A model generated the notes under the pieces. It had not been told where the DNA came from. It did no database searches and saw nothing but the letters and a program-made list of their open reading frames with translations. From Flavobacteriales bacterium UBA4422 (GTDB lineage Bacteria > Bacteroidota > Bacteroidia > Flavobacteriales_G > Salibacteraceae): a DNA stretch of 64,000 nt. Location of the stretch: NCBI GenBank assembly GCA_002389645.1, contig DGQE01000003.1, forward strand, positions 161,026 through 225,025, read 5' to 3'. Shown one piece after another: positions 44,725 to 54,469 of this stretch. Numbering within the stretch: position 1 is the first letter of the stretch; each line of letters starts with the position of its first letter. Both the position numbers and the translations under genes were made by a program.

Positions 44725-46203
44725 TTAAGAAAGTTTATCAGCAATGCTTCTGTCATTGCTAAGTCGCGCAAGCTTATTCTGACCACCCAATTTACCTTGA
44801 CTAGACATATAAGCATTAAAACTCCCCAAAGGCAAAAGATTGACTTTAAGTGGTTGCAGCACTTTACCCTGAATCAAGTCTTTGTAATACGAGTTCAGCT
44901 TTTGCATTTTTTCATCCAATGCCTTTTCAAATCCGTCAGGAATAGGGTTTGATGACTCAATAAACCACTGATGATAAGGCAGACCTTCAGAGGGATTAAC
45001 TTGCGGAGCAACATGAAACTCTATAAAACTAAATTTCATCATTGAGGCAATTTCACTTATGGCACTTTCTACTTCTTCGGCAATTACATGCTCACCGAAA
45101 GCAGAAATAAAATGCTTCAACCTGCCCGTAACGATGATGCGGAAAGGTGATGTGGAGACAAATTTCACCGTATCACCAATTACATAACCCCATAAACCGC
45201 TTGAAGTATTCAAGACAATGGCGTAGTTCACTCCGATCACTACTTCTTCTAAACTAACCCTTCGAGGATCATCAGAATGAAAGTCCTCAACAGGAACAAA
45301 CTCATAGAATATTCCTGCATCTAAATTGAGCAGTAAACCTTCGGTATTTTGCAAGTCTTGAAAAGCTATAAAGCCTTCAGAAGCAGGATACGTCTCTATC
45401 GAATCTACCTTACCTCCTATCAACTTCTCCATTGTTGATTTGTAAGGCTCATAATTCACACCTCCATGAGCAAATACAGAGAAGTTTGGAAATATCTCTT
45501 TAATGGTCTTTTTATCAGATTGCTCAATCAATCGCTCAAAATACATCTGCACCCATGGTGGTATGCCGCTAATTAAGCGCATGTCTTCAGACATAGTTTC
45601 CGAAACCACCGCATCCACTTTCTTCTCCCAATCTTCAATTGAGTTTGTCTTCCAAGAAGGCATTCGGTTTCGCTGTAAGTAGCTTGGCACATGATGAGCA
45701 ACTATTCCTGACAAACGACCAATACTAATACCTTGCTTCTTTTCCAATTTGGGGCTTCCTTGAAGGAACATCATCTTACCATCAGTGAATGAGCTGTTAT
45801 TAGTTTCATTGATGTAAAGCAACAAGGCTGAGCGCGCAGCTTTAATTTGAGCTTGGATGCCTTCATCACTCATCGGAATGTATTTAACGCCTGAAGTTGT
45901 GCCTGAAGTCTTACAGAAATAAACTGGTTTACCCTTCCAAAGCACATTCATCTCTCCTTCTAAAATACGCTCAACATAGGGGTATAGGGCTTCATAATCA
46001 CGCAATGGAACACGTGTTTTCCATTGCTCATAAGTGGTATGAGACTTTATTCCATGATCGATACCAAAGTCTGTCGACTCAAGCACAGATGTCAAATATG
46101 TAAGTGTATCTTTTTGTGATTGAATCGGCTTTATTGACCACTTGTCAACTTTAACTTTCTCTCGCCTCGCAAGCCATTTTGCTACTATTGATTTCAACCC
46201 CAT
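44725..46203 (-). CDS. GH3 family acyl-adenylate/amide synthetase-like protein
   Basis: 492 residues. The adenylating-enzyme signature PVYFCKTSGTTSGVKYIPMS lies near residue 105, with YPASEGFIAFQ near 280 and VTGRLKHFISAFGEHVIAEEVE in the C-terminal part, as in plant GH3 acyl-acid amido synthetases. Bacteroidota carry such genes widely; the acid substrate and acceptor are unknown. A MarC-family gene lies upstream with 25 bases between, so the two may be one transcript. Confidence 0.92.
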   Translation of the reverse strand: MGLKSIVAKWLARREKVKVDKWSIKPIQSQKDTLTYLTSVLESTDFGIDHGIKSHTTYEQWKTRVPLRDYEALYPYVERILEGEMNVLWKGKPVYFCKTSGTTSGVKYIPMSDEGIQAQIKAARSALLLYINETNNSSFTDGKMMFLQGSPKLEKKQGISIGRLSGIVAHHVPSYLQRNRMPSWKTNSIEDWEKKVDAVVSETMSEDMRLISGIPPWVQMYFERLIEQSDKKTIKEIFPNFSVFAHGGVNYEPYKSTMEKLIGGKVDSIETYPASEGFIAFQDLQNTEGLLLNLDAGIFYEFVPVEDFHSDDPRRVSLEEVVIGVNYAIVLNTSSGLWGYVIGDTVKFVSTSPFRIIVTGRLKHFISAFGEHVIAEEVESAISEIASMMKFSFIEFHVAPQVNPSEGLPYHQWFIESSNPIPDGFEKALDEKMQKLNSYYKDLIQGKVLQPLKVNLLPLGSFNAYMSSQGKLGGQNKLARLSNDRSIADKLS

Positions 46204-46228
46204 TAATCGCGAATGTAAAGGATGAATT

Positions 46229-46810
46229 TTACATCAAGCCGAGGTTGGTTCTGAATAGTTTAACGGCAATTGCTAAAAGGATAATTCCAAATACTTTTCT
46301 AACGACCGCAATACCTCCAGGACCTAATAATCGTTCGATATGTTTGGTGTTTTTCAACACCACATACACTAGAAGAATGTTAAGTATAATAGCTACAACG
46401 ATGTTTTGAATCGCATATTCCGCTCTAAGAGAAACCAATGTGGTCATACTTCCAGCACCAGCGATTAAAGGAAAAGCCAAAGGAACAATTGATGTGCTAC
46501 TCACATTTGCTTCTTGATGCTCATCATCCTTATACAATTTGATACCAAGAATAAGCTCAAGGGATAAGAAAAACAAAATGAAAGAACCTGCAATTGCAAA
46601 TGAGTTTACGTCAATTCCAATCAATTGAAGGATTTCATCTCCCAAGTACAGAAATGCTATCATGATGATTAAAGAGACGATACTCGCCTTCTCAGATTGA
46701 ATATGACCCGTTCGTTGACGCAACTGTATGATAATCGGAATCGAGCCAATGATATCAATCACAGCAAACAAAACCATAGTAGCAGTGCTAATCTCCTTTA
46801 AATCAAACAT
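46229..46810 (-). CDS. MarC family membrane protein
   Basis: 193 residues with six hydrophobic segments. VLFAVIDIIGSIPIIIQLRQ, FAIAGSFILFFLSLELILG and PLAFPLIAGAGSMTTLVSLRAEY are the MarC/UPF0056 pattern, a predicted inner-membrane transporter of unknown function. It lies 25 bases upstream of the GH3 gene on the same strand. Confidence 0.93.
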   Translation of the reverse strand: MFDLKEISTATMVLFAVIDIIGSIPIIIQLRQRTGHIQSEKASIVSLIIMIAFLYLGDEILQLIGIDVNSFAIAGSFILFFLSLELILGIKLYKDDEHQEANVSSTSIVPLAFPLIAGAGSMTTLVSLRAEYAIQNIVVAIILNILLVYVVLKNTKHIERLLGPGGIAVVRKVFGIILLAIAVKLFRTNLGLM

Positions 46811-47042
46811 TTAATTACTTAATTTAACGTGTTATTTGAAAGCGCGAAAGTAGTCGTTTTAATCATGAATTCCATGAATTGGCAGCACTCAATTATTCAA
46901 TTAGACGAGTAGTAATAATTCACCTTTCAAAAGCTATAATGAAGGTTTGAAATAGATAGTTTATTCGCTGAAATCTTCTTCGTTACTGACCATATTCTCA
47001 AAGAGCTTTTGACACAATTCAGAATTTGCGTTAATTAGATGA

Positions 47043-47462
47043 ATGAAGTTAATCAGATGCTTTTTGTTACTAGTTTGCTTCAGTTTTGGAGAACTGACGG
47101 CACAAACTATACCTGACTCTTTACAATTGAGCGAAGGAACATTCAGCTATAGCTTCTATCAAGGTCCAATGCAAGTTGGAAACAACCGCTTAAAGGTTTT
47201 AATGAAAGACTGTCCAATAGCTCTTAAACGCTATGAGTCAGGCAAACGAACAGAGTCTTTTGGAATATTGTTAGCAGCCATTGGGCTCGTTACATCCGCT
47301 GCTTCATTGGGCAACTATTACTTCAATCAGGGAACAGAGTTCCCCACAGGATATGTGGCTACCGGTGCTTTATGTGTTGGCGTGGGAATCCCCATTTACT
47401 TTTCAGGAGGCAATACCGCTAAATCTTCTGTTCTGTTATTCAATCAAAAATGCACTCGCTGA
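47043..47462 (+). CDS. Hypothetical exported protein
   Basis: 139 residues with a signal peptide (RCFLLLVCFSFGELTAQ). The mature part has two further hydrophobic segments (FGILLAAIGLVTSAASLGNYYF and VATGALCVGVGIPIYFSGG), so it may be membrane-bound. It resembles no family I can name with confidence. It is convergent with the aminopeptidase gene two bases away. Confidence 0.72.
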   Translation: MKLIRCFLLLVCFSFGELTAQTIPDSLQLSEGTFSYSFYQGPMQVGNNRLKVLMKDCPIALKRYESGKRTESFGILLAAIGLVTSAASLGNYYFNQGTEFPTGYVATGALCVGVGIPIYFSGGNTAKSSVLLFNQKCTR

Positions 47463-47464
47463 CT

Positions 47465-48907
47465 CTATTCAGTCAAAGCATTATCAGTGGCCATTAGAGC
47501 CTCTATCTCACTAATTTTTCTGGGTGACCTTTCTGAAAGAACTTTTGCTGGCCCATCAGTGATTAGTATATCATCCTCAATTCTAACGAAAATACCCCAC
47601 CACTTTTCATCACAAGGCGAGCCTTTGGGAATGTAAATACCTGGCTCAACTGTAATCACTTCACCAGGTTGTAAAGCAGAATAAAGCCCTGCATCATGGA
47701 CATCCAGTCCTAAATAATGGGAGGTTCCGTGAATAAAATACTTACCGATATCTCCCCATTCAGTAATTATGCCTAAGGCGATTAATCCTTTCCCGATTGT
47801 TCTATACGCCTCTTCATGAGGAGTCCAAAACTTATAGCCTTTTGTGGCATAGCGAATAGCAACTGTTTGAGCATCCAGCACCAATTGATAAACCTTTTTT
47901 TGCTCTTCCGAAAAAACTCCTGACACAGGAATTGTGCGGGTAATATCGGCCGCATATCCCTCATATTCAGCTCCAATATCCATAATCACCATATCACCTG
48001 GAATCAATAACTCACGGTTTTCAGTGTAATGCATAATAGCACCATTATCACCTGACGCAACTATAGATGGAAAAGCTACCTCAGCCCCATTGAATTGAAA
48101 GGTGTATTCTATCATCGCCTGCAATTGGTATTCTGTCATTTCGGGACGAATCATCTTCATAACATTTATATGAGCATCTCCTGTAATATCAATTGCCCTT
48201 TGCATCATATCTAATTCTTCTTTGGACTTTTTCTGACGCAACTTTGCGTAAAGATCTTCACCCTCATTCACAAGGATTTCTTTACCCGCACGTTCAGTTT
48301 TTAGCTTAAAGTGACTTACCATGCTAGCTAAGTCACCTGGGTGCTTTAAATCATCTAGCTCAATAAATAGGTTATTGTTCGAGTATACATCCTTGATTTC
48401 AGCCCAATTAAACTCCATCGTTTTAAACTCTGTGTTGGACATTACTGTAGCAACACCGCTCACATCTTTTGCTTGATCAGCACCTAAAACAGGTCCATTC
48501 CAAACTTGCTTAATCATATTATCGTTTTCAATGAATAAGATTTCACGGTACCATTTTTCATTGATTCTCATTGGGTTCTTGAAGACAACAAGCATTGCGT
48601 TATCTTCATTCACACCTGTAAAGTAGTAGAAATCAGGGTCTTGACGAAAGGGGTAATCGATGTCGTTGGTGCGTGTTCTAATTGGAGCTGAAAAAAGCAC
48701 TACCATAGAACTATCAGGGAGGATTTCCCTTAGTCGTTCTCTGTTTTCGAAAAAGAAGGATGACGATAACTCCTCAGGAATAGAAGGAGCTGCCGCAATT
48801 TTAAAATGTGGAACATTGGTTTTGTTAGGAGCAGGTACATCTTGCCCCATTAAACTGAATGATGCGAATGCATTAACAACAATAAGAAACAACAGACTTA
48901 ATCTCAT
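47465..48907 (-). CDS. Xaa-Pro aminopeptidase (M24B), exported
   Basis: About 480 residues from MRLSLLFLIVVNAFASFS at 48907, a signal peptide; the reading from 48940 adds 11 residues. N-terminal creatinase domain with FRQDPDFYYFTGVNEDNAML, then the pita-bread domain: VIMDIGAEYEGYAADITRTIPV (metal Asp pair), HGTSHYLGLDVHD (His), EVITVEPGIYIP and EDDILITDG (Glu ligands). It removes N-terminal residues before proline from peptides in the periplasm. It is monocistronic. Confidence 0.93.
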   Translation of the reverse strand: MRLSLLFLIVVNAFASFSLMGQDVPAPNKTNVPHFKIAAAPSIPEELSSSFFFENRERLREILPDSSMVVLFSAPIRTRTNDIDYPFRQDPDFYYFTGVNEDNAMLVVFKNPMRINEKWYREILFIENDNMIKQVWNGPVLGADQAKDVSGVATVMSNTEFKTMEFNWAEIKDVYSNNNLFIELDDLKHPGDLASMVSHFKLKTERAGKEILVNEGEDLYAKLRQKKSKEELDMMQRAIDITGDAHINVMKMIRPEMTEYQLQAMIEYTFQFNGAEVAFPSIVASGDNGAIMHYTENRELLIPGDMVIMDIGAEYEGYAADITRTIPVSGVFSEEQKKVYQLVLDAQTVAIRYATKGYKFWTPHEEAYRTIGKGLIALGIITEWGDIGKYFIHGTSHYLGLDVHDAGLYSALQPGEVITVEPGIYIPKGSPCDEKWWGIFVRIEDDILITDGPAKVLSERSPRKISEIEALMATDNALTE

Positions 48908-48985
48908 AACTGCAAAGCAACAATCAATGATGGCTTGCAATTAAGTAGTTGTCTCCATTTTTAAACAACCCGAGACTTATAAGCA

Positions 48986-49015
48986 TAAAAAAAGCCCAGA
49001 CGAGTCTGAGCTTTT
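48986..49015 (-). terminator. Intrinsic terminator of rpmB
   Basis: AGCCCAGA - cgag - TCTGAGCT forms a stem with one internal mismatch, and on the minus strand it is followed by seven T residues. It lies about 21 bases downstream of the rpmB stop. Confidence 0.8.
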
Positions 49016-49036
49016 AAATATTTTGAATATTCCTTG

Positions 49037-49267
49037 TTATAAGAATCCTTTTGCTTTAGCTTCTTTCAAGCAAGCTGCTAATCCTTTCTTACTAATGTTG
49101 CGGATGCCAGCGGAACTTACTTTTAGAGTCACCCACTCACCTGTTTCATCGTTAAAGAACTTCTTTGTATGAAGATTAACGTCAAACTTTCTATTCGTCT
49201 TGTGATTAGAGTGAGAAACGTAGTGTCCTGATTGAGCAGTCTTTCCTGTGATTTGGCAGATTTTCAT
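49037..49267 (-). CDS. rpmB: 50S ribosomal protein L28
   Basis: 76 residues from MKICQITGKTAQSGHYVSHS at 49267; the longer reading from 49291 is not family-like. The conserved start KICQITGK, SHSNHKTNRKFDVNL and the C-terminal ISKKGLAACLKEAK are intact. It is part of the large ribosomal subunit. rpmG is not adjacent in the window; cinA lies upstream on the same strand, 43 bases away. Confidence 0.97.
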   Translation of the reverse strand: MKICQITGKTAQSGHYVSHSNHKTNRKFDVNLHTKKFFNDETGEWVTLKVSSAGIRNISKKGLAACLKEAKAKGFL

Positions 49268-49310
49268 AATTTCCTTGAAATTGGGCTGCAAATATAAATG
49301 TATTATTCAT

Positions 49311-50579
49311 TTAAGAAAGAGCTTCTTTCAATGAAATTCCAAGATTTTTAAAAACCTCTTTACGAATAAGTTGAAATGCTTGCAGTGCAGACTTTCGAAT
49401 GTTGCGCTCTCGGTGTGTTCCCATTGAATATTTTAACGCGTATGAGCCATTTTGACTTGAGACTCCAATCCAAATTGTTCCCACAGGTTTTTCAGCAGTT
49501 CCTCCATCTGGACCAGCAATTCCAGTTGTTGAAACAGCATAATCTGTTCGAAATTTCTTTCTAACACCCTCTGCCATTTGAATTGCCACCTGCTCACTTA
49601 CGGCCCCATATTTTTCAAACGTAGCTGGATCTACTCCTAAAACATCCTGCTTTGCGTCATTAGAATATGTTACAGCTGAACCCTTAAAATAAGCGCTGCT
49701 TCCAGAAACTGACGTAAGTAGGTGCGAGATGTATCCTCCGGTGCAGCTTTCAGCGGTCGAGAGAGTCAAACTATTGGATTTCAAAACTGAACCGATTACC
49801 TCCTCTAGTTTCGCCTCATCAAACCCATAGGCATACTCTTCAACAAGAGGAAGTGCCGCCAAGACTTGAGCATCAACCCTTTCTTGAAGTCCTTCACCAT
49901 ATTCCGAAACACCCGTAATCCTCAATCGAACAGAACCTACAGATGGCAAATAGGCCAATTTTAAATCCCCCAAATTGTTTTCCCAATCAGCGATGATTTC
50001 CATCAAAGTGCTCTCGCCTATTCCCTGCGTCATGATGGTACGATGAACAATGTGTTTTCCAACAAAGCGCTTTTGAATCCTCGGCACTGCTTGATCTGCG
50101 AAAATTGATTTCATTTCAAAAGGAACGCCTGGCATAGATATAAATACTGTTCCGTTTTGCTCAAACCACATTCCTGGGGCCGTACCATTTTCATTCGCAA
50201 GAACAATGCAATTATCGGGCACCATAGCCTGACCCTTATTCACTTCTGGCATTATCACTCCACGCAAACTAAAATGTTGCTCAACTCGATTAAGGACTGC
50301 TTGATCTTCGCTCCATCCACTTTCAAACCACTTTGCTAATGCGTGCTTGGTGATGTCATCCTTAGTTGGCCCTAGTCCTCCCGTCATCAAAACCAATTGA
50401 ATGCTGGAATCAACTTCGCCAAGAGCGAGATGAATTGCTTCTTGTGTATCAGAAATACTGACAATACTTTCCACACCAATTCCTAAGTCATTTAATCTAC
50501 CTGCCAACCATGCCGAATTCGTATCTATAATCTGACCAATTAAAATTTCATCTCCGATGGTAATTATGCGCGCTTTCAT
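49311..50579 (-). CDS. cinA: CinA family protein (nicotinamide-nucleotide amidohydrolase)
   Basis: 422 residues: N-terminal molybdopterin-binding-like domain (about 1-170, ITIGDEILIGQIIDTNSAWLA and LMTGGLGPTKDDITKHALA) and C-terminal PncC domain with STAESCTGGYISHLLTSVSG, GSAVTYSNDAKQDVLGVDP and STTGIAGPDGGTAEKPVGTIWIG. The full protein deamidates NMN to nicotinate mononucleotide and, in some bacteria, cleaves ADP-ribose; the SCTGG serine is present. It lies upstream of rpmB on the same strand. Confidence 0.95.
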   Translation of the reverse strand: MKARIITIGDEILIGQIIDTNSAWLAGRLNDLGIGVESIVSISDTQEAIHLALGEVDSSIQLVLMTGGLGPTKDDITKHALAKWFESGWSEDQAVLNRVEQHFSLRGVIMPEVNKGQAMVPDNCIVLANENGTAPGMWFEQNGTVFISMPGVPFEMKSIFADQAVPRIQKRFVGKHIVHRTIMTQGIGESTLMEIIADWENNLGDLKLAYLPSVGSVRLRITGVSEYGEGLQERVDAQVLAALPLVEEYAYGFDEAKLEEVIGSVLKSNSLTLSTAESCTGGYISHLLTSVSGSSAYFKGSAVTYSNDAKQDVLGVDPATFEKYGAVSEQVAIQMAEGVRKKFRTDYAVSTTGIAGPDGGTAEKPVGTIWIGVSSQNGSYALKYSMGTHRERNIRKSALQAFQLIRKEVFKNLGISLKEALS

Positions 50580-50632
50580 CGGGCATAAAACTATCTAAAT
50601 GTCATAGGTTTGAAAAATCAATTTTTTCAACG

Positions 50633-51502
50633 ATGAATCCACAAGAAAGCGAGCTTGTTCTAAACGATGACGGAAGCGTATATCACCTCAAACTTTTGCC
50701 AAAGCACATTGCACCAAACGTAATATTGGTGGGCGATCCAGGAAGAGTTTCAGTTATTAGCTCAATGTTTGATACGATTGAATATCAAATCAGTAATCGT
50801 GAGTTTGTCACACATACTGGCACATACAAAGGCACAAAAATTACCGCTTTAGCAACAGGAATTGGAACGGATAACATCGATATTGTAGTTAATGAGTTGG
50901 ACGCTGCGGTGAATTTCGACCTTGAAACAAGAAGAGTTAAAACTGAACTTCAACAACTAAATTTAATTCGCTTAGGAACATGCGGAGCTTTACAGAAGGA
51001 GCTTGAGGTCAACAGCACTGTAATTACTGAATACTCCATTGGAATGGACGGAGTCAAGCACTTTTATGACATTAAAGAAACTGACGCTGAACGTCATGTG
51101 CGTATTGCTTTTGAGGGGTTCACAGAGTTTGATGACTCTATCAATAAACCCTATGCAAGTCAGTCTGACCTTGACCTTTTCAATAAATTCGCGCATCTTG
51201 GAAAAGCAGGTTGCACATTAACAGCCAACGGATTTTTTGGGCCTCAAGGACGATCATTGAGGTTACCGCTCAGTTTACCGACTTTCAATGATGATATTGA
51301 GCGATTTGAAGTCAGTGATCGACAAGTTCTCAACTACGAAATGGAAAGCTCAGCATTGTATGCTCTGGGCAAGGCTCTTGGCCATAAATGCCTGTGCATG
51401 TGTATTGTTGTAGCCAACAGAAAAGCCATGCAGTTTAGTAAAGATTATCATCCTGCCATGAAGCAATTGATCAAAAATGTACTAGAGGGTCTTTCGAACT
51501 AA
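50633..51502 (+). CDS. Nucleoside phosphorylase (uridine phosphorylase family)
   Basis: 289 residues with the PNP/UDP fold. HIAPNVILVGDPGRVSVISSMFD is the phosphate loop, ALATGIGTDNIDIVVNELDA and LIRLGTCGALQKEL the purine/uridine site, and YEMESSALYALGKALG the ribose/E-rich motif. It splits a nucleoside with phosphate to base and ribose-1-phosphate. The larger size and insert (ETRRVKTELQQLN) set it apart from E. coli Udp; substrate not sure. Confidence 0.9.
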   Translation: MNPQESELVLNDDGSVYHLKLLPKHIAPNVILVGDPGRVSVISSMFDTIEYQISNREFVTHTGTYKGTKITALATGIGTDNIDIVVNELDAAVNFDLETRRVKTELQQLNLIRLGTCGALQKELEVNSTVITEYSIGMDGVKHFYDIKETDAERHVRIAFEGFTEFDDSINKPYASQSDLDLFNKFAHLGKAGCTLTANGFFGPQGRSLRLPLSLPTFNDDIERFEVSDRQVLNYEMESSALYALGKALGHKCLCMCIVVANRKAMQFSKDYHPAMKQLIKNVLEGLSN

Positions 51503-51588
51503 TGTTTCCGCTATTAACAGGTTCTATGTTAATAGCTCGCCAAAAGCCAAATCTTATGGGCATCGAACCCCCGTAATTTTGGCAAAGC

Positions 51589-52476
51589 ATGAAACAGCAG
51601 ACTGACATCTCTTCTTTAATTCAATTACTAGACGATCAAGATGAATTGGTGTACAGCCATGTGAAGACCCAAATACTTTCCATTGGCGAAGTAGTGATTC
51701 CGAATTTAGAAGAAGCATGGGAGTCGAACTTATTTGGTGTGTTGTTTCAAAATCGCATCGAGGAACTGATACATGACATCCAATTTGAAGCAGTTTCTAG
51801 AAGCTTGGGGCAATGGGCTAAAGAAGAGGGCGCAAGTCTATTGGATGGCGTAATGATCATCAATAGGTATCAATACCCAGACTTCGATCAAGAAAAAATG
51901 CTCAAAACTTTGGAGCAAATTCAGCAAGACATTTGGCTTGAGTTGAACACCAACCTTACAGCTTTTGAACAGGTCAAAGTCATCAATCATATCTTGTTTC
52001 AGATTTATGGTTTCAGCGGAAATACTGCTGACTACCACTCACCTAAAAACTCTTTCCTCAGTGAAGTATTGGAAACCAAGAAAGGGAATCCGTTGAGCCT
52101 GAGCTTAATCTATTCTATTATTTCTCAGAACTTAGATCTTCCTATTTATGGAGTGAATTTGCCACATCACTTTATTCTTGCCTACTTAGATAGATTTAGC
52201 CTGTACAAAACAAACAACATTTTTGAAACTGATGTTCTTTTCTATGTAAATCCGTTTAGCAAGGGGACTGTTTTTAGCAAGAAAGAAATTGATTATTTCT
52301 TAGAACAGTTGAAGCTCGAGCCTCAAGACGATTTTTTCAAACCAGCTACAAATGTTTCTATAATCCGCAGAGCATTGAGTAATCTTGAGAATAGCTACAC
52401 AAAACTCGGTAATGAAGATCGCGTGAAAGAGATAAAACATCTTATCGCTCAATTAGAGGCGAAAACACCTCTTTGA
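51589..52476 (+). CDS. Transglutaminase-like SirB1-type protein
   Basis: 295 residues. VEAL-like helices precede a Transglut_core2 domain (INHILFQIYGFSGNTADYHSPKNSFLSEVLETKKGNPLSLSLIYSIISQ, then LPIYGVNLPHHFILAYLD), matching the SirB1/DUF4032 family by order of motifs. The catalytic Cys is not evident (NPLSLSLIYSII has Ser), so an enzyme role is doubtful. Two heptad-rich C-terminal helices end the protein. It lies about 90 bases after the nucleoside phosphorylase on the same strand. Confidence 0.82.
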   Translation: MKQQTDISSLIQLLDDQDELVYSHVKTQILSIGEVVIPNLEEAWESNLFGVLFQNRIEELIHDIQFEAVSRSLGQWAKEEGASLLDGVMIINRYQYPDFDQEKMLKTLEQIQQDIWLELNTNLTAFEQVKVINHILFQIYGFSGNTADYHSPKNSFLSEVLETKKGNPLSLSLIYSIISQNLDLPIYGVNLPHHFILAYLDRFSLYKTNNIFETDVLFYVNPFSKGTVFSKKEIDYFLEQLKLEPQDDFFKPATNVSIIRRALSNLENSYTKLGNEDRVKEIKHLIAQLEAKTPL

Positions 52477-52677
52477 TTGCAGTGATTATCGAATATATGA
52501 TAATTGCAAATCACATCTTAACTCTGCAATAAAAGGCAAACTTCAGATTACCAACCAACCTTCTTCCCTAAGAAGTAAAGCATTTAAACATATAGCCTTT
52601 ATTTGGGTTATATTTACACCGATTTTACAGGAAGTCCTTACCACAGCTTCCTTCTTATTAATGACTGAATTTAATTA

Positions 52678-53421
52678 ATGGCTATTCTAATTTTCTTTGC
52701 AGCTCACTGGTATTTATCACTGTTTACGCAGACATTCTTTCACCATAGATATGCTGCTCATCAAATGTTTACGATGAGCAAAGGATGGGAGCGATTCTTT
52801 CAAGTATTATCCCTCGTGTTTCAAGGCTCAAGTTACTTGAGTGCTCGCACGTACGGTATTCTGCATAGAATGCATCACGCGCATGCCGACACAGAATTGG
52901 ATCCACATTCACCAAAATATGACAAGAACTTGTTTGCCATGATGTGGCGCACTAAAACAGTTTACTCGAACATTGCTTATGGTAGAGTGCCGATTGAAGA
53001 CAAGTGGAAAAAGGATCTTCCTGAATGGTTTACATTCGAAAAATTCGCTTCTAGCTGGCCAGTGCGCTTATTCTGGGCGTTTTTCTACATTGCTTTCTAC
53101 ATCGCTTTTGCTACGCATTGGTGGATGTATTTATTATTGCCTATCCATTTTGTAATGGGGCCTGCGCATGGGGCGATCATTAATTGGTTTGCCCATCGTT
53201 ATGGATACACTAATTACGAGGTTGCTGATACATCTAAAAACCTTCTTCCTGTTGATGTCTTGATGCTCGGAGAAAGCTATCACAATAATCACCATAAGTT
53301 TGGTGCACGTCCAAATTTTGGCGTGAAGTGGCACGAAATTGATCCTGTATACATCGCCATCAAGTTGTTAGACAAGGTGGGTGTGATAAAGATCAAATTG
53401 CAGCCAGTAAAGATTAAGTAA
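52678..53421 (+). CDS. Acyl-CoA/lipid desaturase
   Basis: 247 residues with about four membrane segments. Three His boxes are intact: FFHHRYAAHQM, LHRMHHAHADTELDPH and SYHNNHHKFGARPN, which bind the di-iron centre of membrane desaturases (DesC/OLE1-like, but short). It inserts a double bond in fatty acyl chains for membrane fluidity. The start has no strong alternative upstream. It is convergent with the cytochrome c gene, which begins directly after its stop. Confidence 0.92.
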   Translation: MAILIFFAAHWYLSLFTQTFFHHRYAAHQMFTMSKGWERFFQVLSLVFQGSSYLSARTYGILHRMHHAHADTELDPHSPKYDKNLFAMMWRTKTVYSNIAYGRVPIEDKWKKDLPEWFTFEKFASSWPVRLFWAFFYIAFYIAFATHWWMYLLLPIHFVMGPAHGAIINWFAHRYGYTNYEVADTSKNLLPVDVLMLGESYHNNHHKFGARPNFGVKWHEIDPVYIAIKLLDKVGVIKIKLQPVKIK

Positions 53422-53823
53422 CTATTGCTTGCAGCGCTCAAGTTGAGCTCGCACTTCTGAAATCTGATAAGGATCTTTCTGATCATTTAGGTCCACTAAA
53501 ATGTAGTGAACGAGATTATTGATTTCAATCTCCGTTAACTGAGAGTTGCCCGCCATTTTTCCTGTATAAAGTTGCCCATTCACCATCATTTCTCCTTCTA
53601 TTCCATTCCGTATTAGACAAGCGATACCTTCTCTGTGATTGACAACATAGTCTGATTTTGCTACCGGTGGAATAAGCTTACCCAGTCCTTGACCATTTTC
53701 CATATGGCAACTTTGACATTCTTTCTCGTAAAGAACGCGACCCTGGTTGCGCGGCTTGTAATCACAGCTAATAAGCACTAATAATAAAGCTGCTATAGAA
53801 TAGCTAAGGCTGCGCTTCATCAT
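53422..53823 (-). CDS. Cytochrome c family lipoprotein
   Basis: 133 residues. A signal with lipobox LISC (near residue 20) is followed by one haem c domain: LYEKECQSCHMENGQGLGKLIPP (CxxCH) and a Met candidate in KMAGNSQLTEIEINNLVHYI. It is probably a periplasmic/outer-membrane electron carrier. Its start overlaps the stop of the SCO1 gene by 20 bases, so it is cotranslated with SCO1 and likely linked to cytochrome oxidase or Cu delivery. Confidence 0.9.
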   Translation of the reverse strand: MMKRSLSYSIAALLLVLISCDYKPRNQGRVLYEKECQSCHMENGQGLGKLIPPVAKSDYVVNHREGIACLIRNGIEGEMMVNGQLYTGKMAGNSQLTEIEINNLVHYILVDLNDQKDPYQISEVRAQLERCKQ

Positions 53824-54469
53824 TCAACAGCTTTTGAATATCTTCTTTCAATTGATCAACTTCTTCGGCACTGGTGCCATCGTAAATTCCTCTAATCTGT
53901 TTACTCTTATCAACCAATAAAAATGCACCACTATGAGCATAACCTCCTGGAGCCAATTTATCTTCCTGCGCAGCGATCATGTAGTGCTTGGCCATGCTAT
54001 AAATATCATCACGCTCGCCTGTCATCAAATGCCATCTTTCTGACGATATGCCCAACTTCTCTGCGTAATCATGCAAACGAGCAACCGAATCGCGTTTAGG
54101 ATCTATACTGTGGGAGAGAAAAATGACGTCATCGTTATCTTCAAAGTCATTATACAATCGAAGCATCTGCTGCTTCATTTTAGGACAAATGGTAGGACAT
54201 GAAGTGAAAAAGAAGTCTGTAATATATACTTTACCGTTTGTGGTGACTTCTGTAACCTCATTCCCATCCTGATCAGTAAAAGAAAACGGCCTCACTGCGG
54301 TAAATGTGGTATCCGTATTCAACATACCATCAATAATAGTGTCATTAACTTCGTAAGGACCTAGCAGCGGCAAAGGTCTAGAAGCTGACTCTTCGCAGCC
54401 TTCCGCTAAAAAACCAATCAATAACAAACTAACGCTTAAGCTCTTCCAATAAATTCTCTGCTTCATCAA
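53804..54469 (-). CDS. SCO1/SenC family copper-delivery/redox protein
   Basis: 221 residues, lipoprotein signal with lipobox AEGC (near residue 25). The thioredoxin-like domain has the Cu-binding pair FTSCPTICPKMKQQM and the His in GYAHSGAFLLVD. SCO proteins deliver Cu(I) to the CuA site of cytochrome oxidase or act as thiol reductases. The start overlaps the upstream lipoprotein gene by 41 bases; no later Met is compatible with the signal peptide, so this long overlap is real. Confidence 0.93.
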   Translation of the reverse strand: MMKQRIYWKSLSVSLLLIGFLAEGCEESASRPLPLLGPYEVNDTIIDGMLNTDTTFTAVRPFSFTDQDGNEVTEVTTNGKVYITDFFFTSCPTICPKMKQQMLRLYNDFEDNDDVIFLSHSIDPKRDSVARLHDYAEKLGISSERWHLMTGERDDIYSMAKHYMIAAQEDKLAPGGYAHSGAFLLVDKSKQIRGIYDGTSAEEVDQLKEDIQKLLNDEAQP

